A stretch of DNA of 64,000 bases from Leptospira fainei serovar Hurstbridge str. BUT 6 (GTDB taxonomy: Bacteria; Spirochaetota; Leptospiria; Leptospirales; Leptospiraceae): NCBI RefSeq assembly GCF_000306235.2, contig NZ_AKWZ02000002.1:510001-574000 (forward strand), given 5' to 3'. Numbering within the stretch: position 1 is the first letter of the stretch; every line of letters starts with the position of its first letter. The notes under the pieces are model-generated. The model saw only the letters and a list, made by a program, of their open reading frames with translations, made no database searches and was not told the DNA's origin. This document shows positions 36,036-42,377 of the stretch, one piece after another. The position numbers were made by a program, and so were the translations under genes.

Positions 36036-37042
36036 ACGTGAAATGCCGGATCTACATGCTCGACAATCAACTTTCGGATCTGCTCGACGGTAAGCCAATC
36101 TTCATTCAAACCGCTACTGTAGCGAAAATCCTTCGTACAATATTCTCCGTTAAATTTCTTTTTAAATTCATTGATACTCCAAAGCTCCACGGAAGGGAGA
36201 ATAACGAAATAATCTTTAAATTCGATTGTACTCATTCCGTCAGTTTCCGTTATCATTTCTTCGTGAAGTTTTTCTCCGGGCCGTATGCCCACTACTTTTT
36301 GTTCACAATTCGGCCCGATCGCTTCTGCTACGACTTTGATATTGTAACTCGGAATCTTGGGTACAAAAATTTCGCCACCCCACATACTTTCCAGAGCATA
36401 TAGAACCAAATCGACTCCTTCCTCAAGAGTAATATTAAAGCGGGTCATTCTTTCATCGGTTATGGGCAGTACGCCTTCCGATCTTTTTTTCAAAAAGAAC
36501 GGAATCACACTTCCCCTACTACCCATCACGTTTCCGTAACGAACGACGGAAAATCGAATATCATGTTTTCCTTTATAGTTATTTGCAGCTACAAACAACT
36601 TATCCGAACAAAGCTTAGTGGCGCCATAAAGATTGATCGGTGCCGCAGCCTTATCGGTACTTAATGCTACGACTTGCTTAACTCCGGAATCCATTGCGGC
36701 ATCGATGACGTTTTGAGAACCCAAAATATTGGTTTTTATTGCCTCAAAAGGATTATATTCGGCGGCCGGAACTTGTTTAAGAGCCGCAGCATGCACTACA
36801 ACATTTATACCTTCCATCGCACGCATCAACCTATCCTTATCCCGAATATCGCCGATAAAATATCTCATCTGAGGATATTTGGACTCAGGAATTTCCTGTT
36901 GCATTTCGAACTGCTTCAACTCGTCACGAGAGAACACAACAAGCCTTTTCAAATTCGGATATTTAGACAGGACAGTCTGTATAAATTTTTTCCCGAACGA
37001 ACCAGTCCCTCCAGTTACTAAAATAGATAAGTTATTCAACAT
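36032..37042 (-). CDS. pseB: UDP-N-acetylglucosamine 4,6-dehydratase (inverting)
   Basis: First committed enzyme of pseudaminic acid synthesis. Extended SDR: GGTGSFGKKF (11-20), FSRDELKQFEMQ, STDKA (128-132, the unusual lysine) and YGATK (Tyr139-Lys143) together distinguish PseB/FlaA1 from non-inverting dehydratases. 336 residues is normal. It is the first sugar gene after wzm, 42 bases downstream of the wzm stop, and overlaps pseC by four bases. Confidence 0.94.
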   Translation of the reverse strand: MLNNLSILVTGGTGSFGKKFIQTVLSKYPNLKRLVVFSRDELKQFEMQQEIPESKYPQMRYFIGDIRDKDRLMRAMEGINVVVHAAALKQVPAAEYNPFEAIKTNILGSQNVIDAAMDSGVKQVVALSTDKAAAPINLYGATKLCSDKLFVAANNYKGKHDIRFSVVRYGNVMGSRGSVIPFFLKKRSEGVLPITDERMTRFNITLEEGVDLVLYALESMWGGEIFVPKIPSYNIKVVAEAIGPNCEQKVVGIRPGEKLHEEMITETDGMSTIEFKDYFVILPSVELWSINEFKKKFNGEYCTKDFRYSSGLNEDWLTVEQIRKLIVEHVDPAFHV

Positions 37043-37084
37043 TTATATTATCCTTACATTATATATCAGACATGCATCGCAAAA

Positions 37085-37969
37085 TCAAACGGTATCGACA
37101 AAATCCCTTTCTGCCCGCGAAAAGATCACGATACCTATGAAAAAAACCAAAACAGTAATAATCCAGCTTTGCGCCCAGGCATAAAGATCCAAATGTCCAT
37201 GCCCTAAAAAGGAGAATCGAAAATTTTCAATCAAATTAGCCATGGGATTTAAATTATACAAAAGCTTAAATTGCTCAGGAACAAGCGATAAAGGGTATAC
37301 AACTGGCGTTGCGTACATCCAAAGCTGAACCCCGAATGCCACAAGAAGCGATAGATCTCTGTATTTGGTAGTCATAGAAGAGACCATAACTCCAAATCCT
37401 AAACCTAGAATTGCGATTTGGAGAATAAAAATCGGAAGCAAAATTACGGACCATTGCATTTCTAGTGTTGCGCCTTTAAGAATAAAGTAAAAATAAAATG
37501 CTAAAAAGGTAGCAAACTGAATCGCGAATTTAATAAGACTACTGACTACTATCGAAACCGGGACTGCCAACCGAGGAAAGTAAACTTTGCTAAAAATCCC
37601 TGCATTAGCCACAAAGGTATTCGAAGTAGCAATCAGGCAATCAGCAAAATAACTCCAAAGGACAGTGCCGGATAAATAAAAAATAAAATGCGGCACTCCG
37701 TCCGTCGAAACGTTGGCAATTTTACCAAAAATTATCGTATAAATCACGGTAGAAGCCAATGGCTGCACTATATACCATAGAGGCCCAAGAATAGTCTGCT
37801 TATAAAGGGAAATAAAATCCCTTTTAACAAATAAGAATATTAGATCCTTATAATTCCAAAGATCGGCCAAGTGCAATGAAAACAACCCTTCTTTCGGACG
37901 AATGACCAAATCCCATTTTTGATCAACGACCTCCGGCTTCCCGAATTTCTGTATAATGTTACTTATCAT
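37085..37969 (-). CDS. wzm: O-antigen ABC transporter permease (Wzm)
   Basis: An ABC-2 type permease of 294 residues, with about six membrane helices: LGPLWYIVQPLASTVIYTIIFG, FIFYLSGTVLWSYFADCLI, then later ILPIFILQIAILGLGFGVMVS and the C-terminal WIITVLVFFIGIVIFSRAER (some quoted in shortened form). LFVKRDFISLYKQTILGPLW is the conserved N-terminal amphipathic region of Wzm/TagG/KpsM. It should form the membrane channel with Wzt for lipid-linked glycan export. The gene lies directly after the regulator at 38013 and 9 kb from wzt. Confidence 0.92.
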   Translation of the reverse strand: MISNIIQKFGKPEVVDQKWDLVIRPKEGLFSLHLADLWNYKDLIFLFVKRDFISLYKQTILGPLWYIVQPLASTVIYTIIFGKIANVSTDGVPHFIFYLSGTVLWSYFADCLIATSNTFVANAGIFSKVYFPRLAVPVSIVVSSLIKFAIQFATFLAFYFYFILKGATLEMQWSVILLPIFILQIAILGLGFGVMVSSMTTKYRDLSLLVAFGVQLWMYATPVVYPLSLVPEQFKLLYNLNPMANLIENFRFSFLGHGHLDLYAWAQSWIITVLVFFIGIVIFSRAERDFVDTV

Positions 37970-38012
37970 CCATTTTCCTAAAATACACTGTCGTCAATTT
38001 GAGATTGCAAAA

Positions 38013-38366
38013 TTACTGCCCATCTGATATCCGCGCATCATTTTCGGTTAGACCTTCTTCCCCGATTCCCAATTTTTCCAACTCTTCCCTAAGCTCTTCA
38101 TATTCCCTTTTTTTAATGGAATAGTAAGTAAGAGTTAACTTGATTTTTTCTTCAAGACCCGCGGGGGTAAGAATGTAAGCATAGGCCAACTTATTCTTAC
38201 TGTTTTTAAAGTTTTTAGCTTTAATCCAACCTTTCTCAAGAAGCGCTTTAAGACAATAATTGGTCTTACCTAAGCTAATCCCGAGCGCATTAGCCAGATC
38301 TCTTTGATTAAAGTCCGGACGATCTTCGATCAGTTTTAAAATTTTATGCCTGAGTTCGTCGGTCAT
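38013..38366 (-). CDS. MarR family EPS-associated transcriptional regulator
   Basis: A 117-residue winged-helix protein of the MarR_EPS group (TIGR04176), found at the front of polysaccharide operons. The helix-turn-helix is [29 protein letters not shown] (about residues 19-47, shown for location), then a beta wing ([14 protein letters not shown]) and a charged C-terminal helix ([16 protein letters not shown]). It is the first gene of the minus-strand glycan unit, so it probably controls that unit, by binding DNA or by acting on transcription elongation; the mode is not established here. ATG 38366 lies 43 bases before wzm's region, and it has a leader of roughly 120 bases from the predicted promoter. 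Confidence 0.87.
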   Translation of the reverse strand: MTDELRHKILKLIEDRPDFNQRDLANALGISLGKTNYCLKALLEKGWIKAKNFKNSKNKLAYAYILTPAGLEEKIKLTLTYYSIKKREYEELREELEKLGIGEEGLTENDARISDGQ

Positions 38367-38493
38367 TGAATTTGCAAAAGGGAAATTCCCCTGAAGACTT
38401 GAAAGAAAACGCAGTTAGGAATGACGGTTCCGTAGAAAAGAACGCCTAGATGTAGCTTCGCCCCTTGGGTCCCATTCCGGTTAAATCGAGTCC

Positions 38494-38521
38494 AGTAAAT
38501 TGCGTAAAAGAGGAGTGTCAA
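38494..38521 (-). promoter_or_regulatory. Predicted sigma70-type promoter for the glycan locus
   Basis: On the minus strand TTGACA (38521-38516) is a perfect -35 hexamer and TTTACT (38499-38494) a weak -10, with 16 bases between. Transcription would start near 38487, leaving a leader of about 120 bases before the regulator's ATG at 38366. The position upstream of the first gene supports it; I have no experimental basis. Confidence 0.5.
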
Positions 38522-38724
38522 GAATTTTGTTCAAGAATTGAACGGACCAAAAAGGCCTAAATGGCAGAAATTCAAGCAAAATCAAATTTTTGCTTTGCCT
38601 ACTGGATAGTTGGTCCTGCGAGGTAACCCGTTGTGGGAGTTCCCCAAAGGCTCCTTTCAGAAAATAGATTGCCAGCCTGCAAATTTTGTGAAATGGAGCA
38701 CGGGTACCGCCGCTCCGCTCCGGC

Positions 38725-38745
38725 CCCCGCCCAGGAAGGGCGGGG
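38725..38745. repeat. GC-rich hairpin in 552-base intergenic region
   Basis: CCCCGCCC (38725-38732) and GGGCGGGG (38738-38745) form a perfect 8-bp stem with an AGGAA loop. The surrounding 38610-38770 is unusually GC-rich for this AT-rich neighbourhood and has many overlapping short ORFs that look like shadows. No T-run follows on either strand, so it is not a normal terminator. It may be a repeat element or the relic of an inserted sequence. The intergenic space 38367-38918 otherwise holds the glycan promoter and the hsp20 operators. Confidence 0.5.
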
Positions 38746-38811
38746 AGCAACCTTGCCGAAACCAAATCTTACCGCAAATCGCATATCGCCAATCCGTTTG
38801 CAAATCAACAA

Positions 38812-38838
38812 TTGGCACTTTTTTAGAATGATTGCTAA
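38812..38838 (+). promoter_or_regulatory. Imperfect upstream CIRCE-like operator
   Basis: TTGGCACTT (38812-38820), nine bases, GATTGCTAA (38830-38838). Against the HrcA operator TTAGCACTC-N9-GAGTGCTAA this has two mismatches in the left arm and one in the right, with the exact nine-base spacer. It lies 61 bases (centre to centre) upstream of a better copy. Possibly a second HrcA site. Confidence 0.5.
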
Positions 38839-38872
38839 ATTTTATAAAAAAAATTTGGAACCTTTTTAAAAA

Positions 38873-38899
38873 TTGGCACTCTATATATATGAGTGCCAG
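38873..38899 (+). promoter_or_regulatory. CIRCE operator (HrcA binding site) upstream of hsp20
   Basis: TTGGCACTC (38873-38881), TATATATAT spacer of nine bases, GAGTGCCAG (38891-38899). The inner eight bases of the arms pair perfectly and the spacer equals the CIRCE consensus. HrcA repressor, which controls groE/dnaK in many bacteria including spirochaetes, is expected to bind here. The AT-rich spacer probably overlaps the -10 region, and the first Hsp20 gene begins 19 bases downstream, so the repressor would sit on the promoter or early transcript. Confidence 0.82.
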
Positions 38900-38918
38900 A
38901 GCACAGGAGAATTTAGAA

Positions 38919-39338
38919 ATGAGACATCAAGTCGACCTTTTCCATGAAATGCGCAGAATGCAAAACCGAATTCATAACCTATTTGATCCCGTCTGGGAAG
39001 GTGGTCGTGCATTTCCCGCATTAAACGTTTATTCAAACGGCGATCGGATCACCGTCACCGCGGAAGTACCGGGCTTACGTCCTGAAGATTTGGAAATTAC
39101 CGTCGCTCATAATTTGCTTACCATACATGGTGAGATCAAAGATCCGGCCCAAGAAACAGGAACGAAACCTCGTAAATTGGAACGATCTCGCGGAAAATTC
39201 AAACGGACTCTCGAATTGCCGGTCGCCGTCGATTCGGAGAAGGTACAGGCAACTGTCAAGGATGGAGTTCTTACGTTGACACTTCCCGTCCAAGAGAGTG
39301 AAAAGCCGAGAAAAATCAAAATCGAAACCCAGGCCTAA
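38919..39338 (+). CDS. Hsp20/alpha-crystallin small heat-shock protein 1
   Basis: An ATP-independent holdase chaperone of 139 residues. The alpha-crystallin domain spans about 45-135: PALNVYSNGDRITVTAEVPGL (start), LEITVAHNLLTIHGE, then RKLERSRGKFKRTLELPVAVD and VKDGVLTLTLPV, with the I-x-I motif KIKI at the C-terminus that binds neighbouring dimers. The frame extends upstream to 38832, through the CIRCE site, but ATG 38919 has AGGAGA eight bases upstream and is the true start. It is cotranscribed with a second Hsp20 gene. Confidence 0.93.
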   Translation: MRHQVDLFHEMRRMQNRIHNLFDPVWEGGRAFPALNVYSNGDRITVTAEVPGLRPEDLEITVAHNLLTIHGEIKDPAQETGTKPRKLERSRGKFKRTLELPVAVDSEKVQATVKDGVLTLTLPVQESEKPRKIKIETQA

Positions 39339-39356
39339 TCAGGAGGAAAGATTAAA

Positions 39357-39767
39357 ATGAGCGTTGAAGAAGTTACAAAAACTCAAGAAACAACAACCGA
39401 TAATAGCAAATCGGATGTCGCTAAGAACGAAAAGAATCGTAAGCCGATTTATACGCCGGCGACCGACGTTTACTCCGACGATGAAAAATATCTCCTTGTC
39501 CTCGATCTTCCCGGCGTCAAGGAAAGCGATCTTGAGATCAGTTTAGAAAAAGATGAACTCAAGATAATCGGTAGAACTTCCCACATAGAGACCGAAGGCG
39601 ATCTTCGATATTCCGAATATAGAACGGGAGATTACCGTAGAAGCTTCGCGATTTCAGAACCGTTAGATGAGGAGAAGATATCCGCGGTCCTTTCAAACGG
39701 AATTTTGAAAGTCACTCTTCCGCGGCGTAAGCCCTCGACTAAAAAAATCGAAGTTAGAACAAACTAG
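39357..39767 (+). CDS. Hsp20/alpha-crystallin small heat-shock protein 2
   Basis: A 136-residue paralogue of the first Hsp20. After a charged, probably flexible N-terminus (rich in K, T, E) comes the alpha-crystallin domain, with KYLLVLDLPGVKESDLEISLEKD, YRRSFAISEPLDEEKISA and LSNGILKVTLPR (each quoted for location). The C-terminal IEV takes the place of I-x-I. AGGAGGAAAG lies nine bases before the ATG. It follows the first gene by 18 bases and is closed by a terminator, so the two form a short heat-shock operon and may make mixed oligomers. Confidence 0.92.
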   Translation: MSVEEVTKTQETTTDNSKSDVAKNEKNRKPIYTPATDVYSDDEKYLLVLDLPGVKESDLEISLEKDELKIIGRTSHIETEGDLRYSEYRTGDYRRSFAISEPLDEEKISAVLSNGILKVTLPRRKPSTKKIEVRTN

Positions 39768-39821
39768 AACGAACTTCTCCACCTGAATCGAACGAGCCAT
39801 GCTCTGTTCAAACCGATTTTC

Positions 39822-39852
39822 CCCGGAGGCTTGCACTCCGGGATTTTTTTTT
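39822..39852 (+). terminator. Rho-independent terminator after hsp20 pair
   Basis: CCCGGAG (39822-39828), seven-base loop, CTCCGGG (39836-39842), one A, then nine T (39844-39852). It ends the heat-shock operon just before the DMT gene. Confidence 0.9.
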
Positions 39853-39885
39853 GCCATCTTCAATCGAATCAAATTCCATGGATAA

Positions 39886-40227
39886 ATGAAGACATTAATT
39901 CTTCTCTCCTTCTCCAACCTTTTCATGACGTTTGCGTGGTACGGCCATCTGAAATTCTTCAACGAATTACCGCTCTGGAAAACGATCTTGATATCATGGG
40001 GGATCGCGCTATTCGAATATTCCCTTATGGTTCCCGCCAATAGAATCGGTTTCTCGGAAGAAGGCTTTAGCGGTTTCCAGTTGAAGATACTTCAAGAAAT
40101 CATCACGATCACGATCTTTATCGGATTCGCGAGTTTTATTCTAAAAGAAAAGATGAAATGGAATCATGCCGTTAGCTTCCTTCTTATCCTTTTAGCAGTG
40201 GCATTCGCATTCTATGATAAAAAATAA
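39886..40227 (+). CDS. DMT family protein (DUF486)
   Basis: A 113-residue inner-membrane protein with four hydrophobic helices: LILLSFSNLFMTFAWYGHL, WKTILISWGIALFEYSLMVP, EIITITIFIGFASFIL, WNHAVSFLLILLAVAFAFY. The motif FxWYGHL and EYxLxVPANRIG are the DUF486 signature; this family belongs to the drug/metabolite transporter superfamily but has no proven substrate. It lies alone between a terminator and a convergent operon. Confidence 0.87.
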   Translation: MKTLILLSFSNLFMTFAWYGHLKFFNELPLWKTILISWGIALFEYSLMVPANRIGFSEEGFSGFQLKILQEIITITIFIGFASFILKEKMKWNHAVSFLLILLAVAFAFYDKK

Positions 40228-40302
40228 CGATTCATATTAATCGCCTATACACGCCGCTTCTCTAAAAAGTTCGCATTTATTTGCACATGCTTAAGCGTAC
40301 CG

Positions 40303-40908
40303 TTAAACTTTATCCATCCAAACTGTAATCGCTTTCGTGAGATCTTCCGGATTCGTTCCCGTGGGAAATGCAGCCAAAATATTTCCGTTTTTGTCTATTA
40401 GATAGATTAGCAAAGTATGATCCACTCCGTATCCTTCCGCTTTAGAAGGAAGAATCACTTTTCTGGAAACTACACCGAATCCGGACTGTAGTGAATCGAT
40501 ATCCTTTTTAGAACCGGTCAAGGCCACCAATGAATTTCCGGGAAACGTCGAAACATACTTTTTTAAAATTTCCGGGGAATCCCGTTCCGGATCGACCGAG
40601 ATGAAAACTGGCGTCACTCTATCCGAAAAGCCTCTTAATCCTTTTAGAGCAGCACCTATTTCTTCAATGGCCAATGGGCACATATCCGGACAATGGGAAA
40701 ATCCGAAATAAACGACGAATATATCCCCTTTTAATCCGGAAAGTACGGTTTCTTTCCCTTCCGTATTCTTGAGAGAGATCGTTTTCCACTCGGCAATCGG
40801 GGAATCCGAGGCAAAAGCCGGTTTTCTCTTAAAAAATCGGGGAGCCAATCCGACCATAACCCCGGTAAAAAGAACGATAAAACCGATGATGATTTTTTTT
40901 AAATTCAT
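40303..40908 (-). CDS. SCO1/SenC family copper chaperone
   Basis: A 201-residue thioredoxin-fold protein anchored by an N-terminal helix (IIIGFIVLFTGVMVGLA). The copper site is complete: CPDMC (Cys73, Cys77) and DHT (His164). SCO proteins deliver or reduce copper for cytochrome oxidase CuA or other periplasmic copper enzymes. Here it follows a multicopper oxidase and a cupredoxin-containing lipoprotein in the same direction, so its client may be one of these. It is the last gene of that unit. Confidence 0.9.
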   Translation of the reverse strand: MNLKKIIIGFIVLFTGVMVGLAPRFFKRKPAFASDSPIAEWKTISLKNTEGKETVLSGLKGDIFVVYFGFSHCPDMCPLAIEEIGAALKGLRGFSDRVTPVFISVDPERDSPEILKKYVSTFPGNSLVALTGSKKDIDSLQSGFGVVSRKVILPSKAEGYGVDHTLLIYLIDKNGNILAAFPTGTNPEDLTKAITVWMDKV

Positions 40909-40959
40909 AAATTCTAATATACCTGCGTTAATAACTCGGACAAACGATCTCTATGCGAT

Positions 40960-41985
40960 TCATACCGCTACGATCCATCCCATTGCTCCCCTATCCGCCA
41001 TATAAGTCTGGTGAGGATGGAACATATATCTTCCCCGTTTCGTTAAAGTAAATTCCACAATCACTCTTTCAGTTTGCCCCAGGGTGACTACGTCCGTATG
41101 CTCGTCAGGTGTCAGTTTCGTCCCCGTTCTAAAAACATCGAACGTCTGAGAATGGAGATGAAAGGAAGCGATCGGATCGAACTCGGTCATATTCGCAATG
41201 TATAATCTAACTTTCTTTCCGACCGGAACCTTAATCGGAAAGCGATCATAAAATCCTGCCATTCCGTTCCAGGAATAAATATCGTTCCTACCCGATTCAT
41301 TTAAATCCCAACCGGAAAGAATCAGCATATATTCAAGTGCCAGCGGTCTACCTCCGGGCGGATCCACGATAAATCCTCCGTACAATCCTTTAGACATATG
41401 GCTCGACAACGGAGGAACGTGACAATGATAGGGATGAAATCCGACGGGGCCGCCCTGGATTTTATATAATCGTTCCCCTCCCGGAACTACCGGTTCCCAT
41501 CCGTCTTCTTGCGGATCATGAGTTCCGTGAAAATGAATGGAATGCGGATGAGCGGATTGATTACGAAAAAGAATTTCCATTCTCTGACCTTCCCGCGCTC
41601 TAAGAACTCTACCCGGAACGACGCCGTCGAAAGTCCAAGCATTTACGATCGTATTATGTGCGACCGTCAACGGCATTTCTATAATGTTAATTTCCGTTTG
41701 AAAGGACCCGCCTGGGGGTGGCAGAGGCAAAGACTTATGCAATTCCATTCGGTCCAGAAAACCGGAATCGATAAACATGGGTGGATGGACCATACTTCCG
41801 TAGGAGTTCCCCCCGATAGCCCCGGGAAGTCGAACGGAAGCGGGATTTGAATTGATGGAGGTAGGAGCCGTTTTGCAGAAGGCGGGATCGTCTTTTTTTC
41901 CGGAACCGATTCTTGCCAACCCCGTTCCTGCGGCCAAACCGACTCCGCCGAGTCCTAACCAGCGCAGGAATTCCTTACGATCCAT
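40960..41985 (-). CDS. Multicopper oxidase domain-containing protein
   Basis: A 341-residue two-domain cupredoxin. The signal region MDRKEFLRWLGLGGVGLAAG looks like a Tat-type leader with only one of the paired arginines in the usual place. Copper ligands are HPHSIHFHG, FHPYHCHVPPLSSHMSKGLYG (type 1 Cys/His/Met candidates), then HLHSQTFDVF and MFHPHQTYMADRGAMGW. The arrangement resembles copper nitrite reductase/two-domain laccases; the substrate is unknown. It lies between a small membrane protein and SCO1. Confidence 0.82.
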   Translation of the reverse strand: MDRKEFLRWLGLGGVGLAAGTGLARIGSGKKDDPAFCKTAPTSINSNPASVRLPGAIGGNSYGSMVHPPMFIDSGFLDRMELHKSLPLPPPGGSFQTEINIIEMPLTVAHNTIVNAWTFDGVVPGRVLRAREGQRMEILFRNQSAHPHSIHFHGTHDPQEDGWEPVVPGGERLYKIQGGPVGFHPYHCHVPPLSSHMSKGLYGGFIVDPPGGRPLALEYMLILSGWDLNESGRNDIYSWNGMAGFYDRFPIKVPVGKKVRLYIANMTEFDPIASFHLHSQTFDVFRTGTKLTPDEHTDVVTLGQTERVIVEFTLTKRGRYMFHPHQTYMADRGAMGWIVAV

Positions 41986-41997
41986 TCGTAACCTCTA

Positions 41998-42312
41998 TTA
42001 AAATTTTGCCAACGAGGAGACAAGGATCACTAAAATTAGTAAGCCTCCCCCGCCGTAAACTAGAGACTTCTTAGCCCAATCCGGTATCTTAGATCCGCCG
42101 AAGATATGATAGGCCCCGGCGCCTAAAAGTGGAACTACCACGATTGCGGCTGTCCACAAACTTCCTTGCTTAGGAGTGACATCCTCCCTCTTGGCTAAAT
42201 CGACGAGAGCCAAAGAAGCCCATAACGCGAAAAGAATGTAAGGAAGGTAGTAACCGTAAAAATTAAATAGAAGCGTAAAAAACCCGGGTTCAAAAATTTC
42301 ATTCGTATTCAT
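41998..42312 (-). CDS. Small membrane protein (PLDc_N-like)
   Basis: A 104-residue protein with three hydrophobic segments. WTAAIVVVPLLGAGAYHIFGGSKIPDWAKK resembles the phospholipase D nuclease N-terminal domain (W..a..vPllG...Y...G). The same block forms the C-terminus of the next upstream gene's product (FIAFVPYIGGASYLLFGKSEIPKWLR; shown for location). The gene lies 12 bases before the multicopper oxidase. Possibly it anchors or assembles the copper system; unproven. Confidence 0.65.
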   Translation of the reverse strand: MNTNEIFEPGFFTLLFNFYGYYLPYILFALWASLALVDLAKREDVTPKQGSLWTAAIVVVPLLGAGAYHIFGGSKIPDWAKKSLVYGGGGLLILVILVSSLAKF

Positions 42313-42377
42313 AAAAATCTCCTAATATACTAAAATACCGACTCGTTCGATCCAAAAAAAATCGCCATTTTTTTACA

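Noticed and set aside
38481..38869. Several overlapping ORFs of 70-95 codons on both strands in the hsp20 upstream region
   Set aside because: They overlap one another in many frames because the block is GC-rich; none has a protein-like pattern or a ribosome site.
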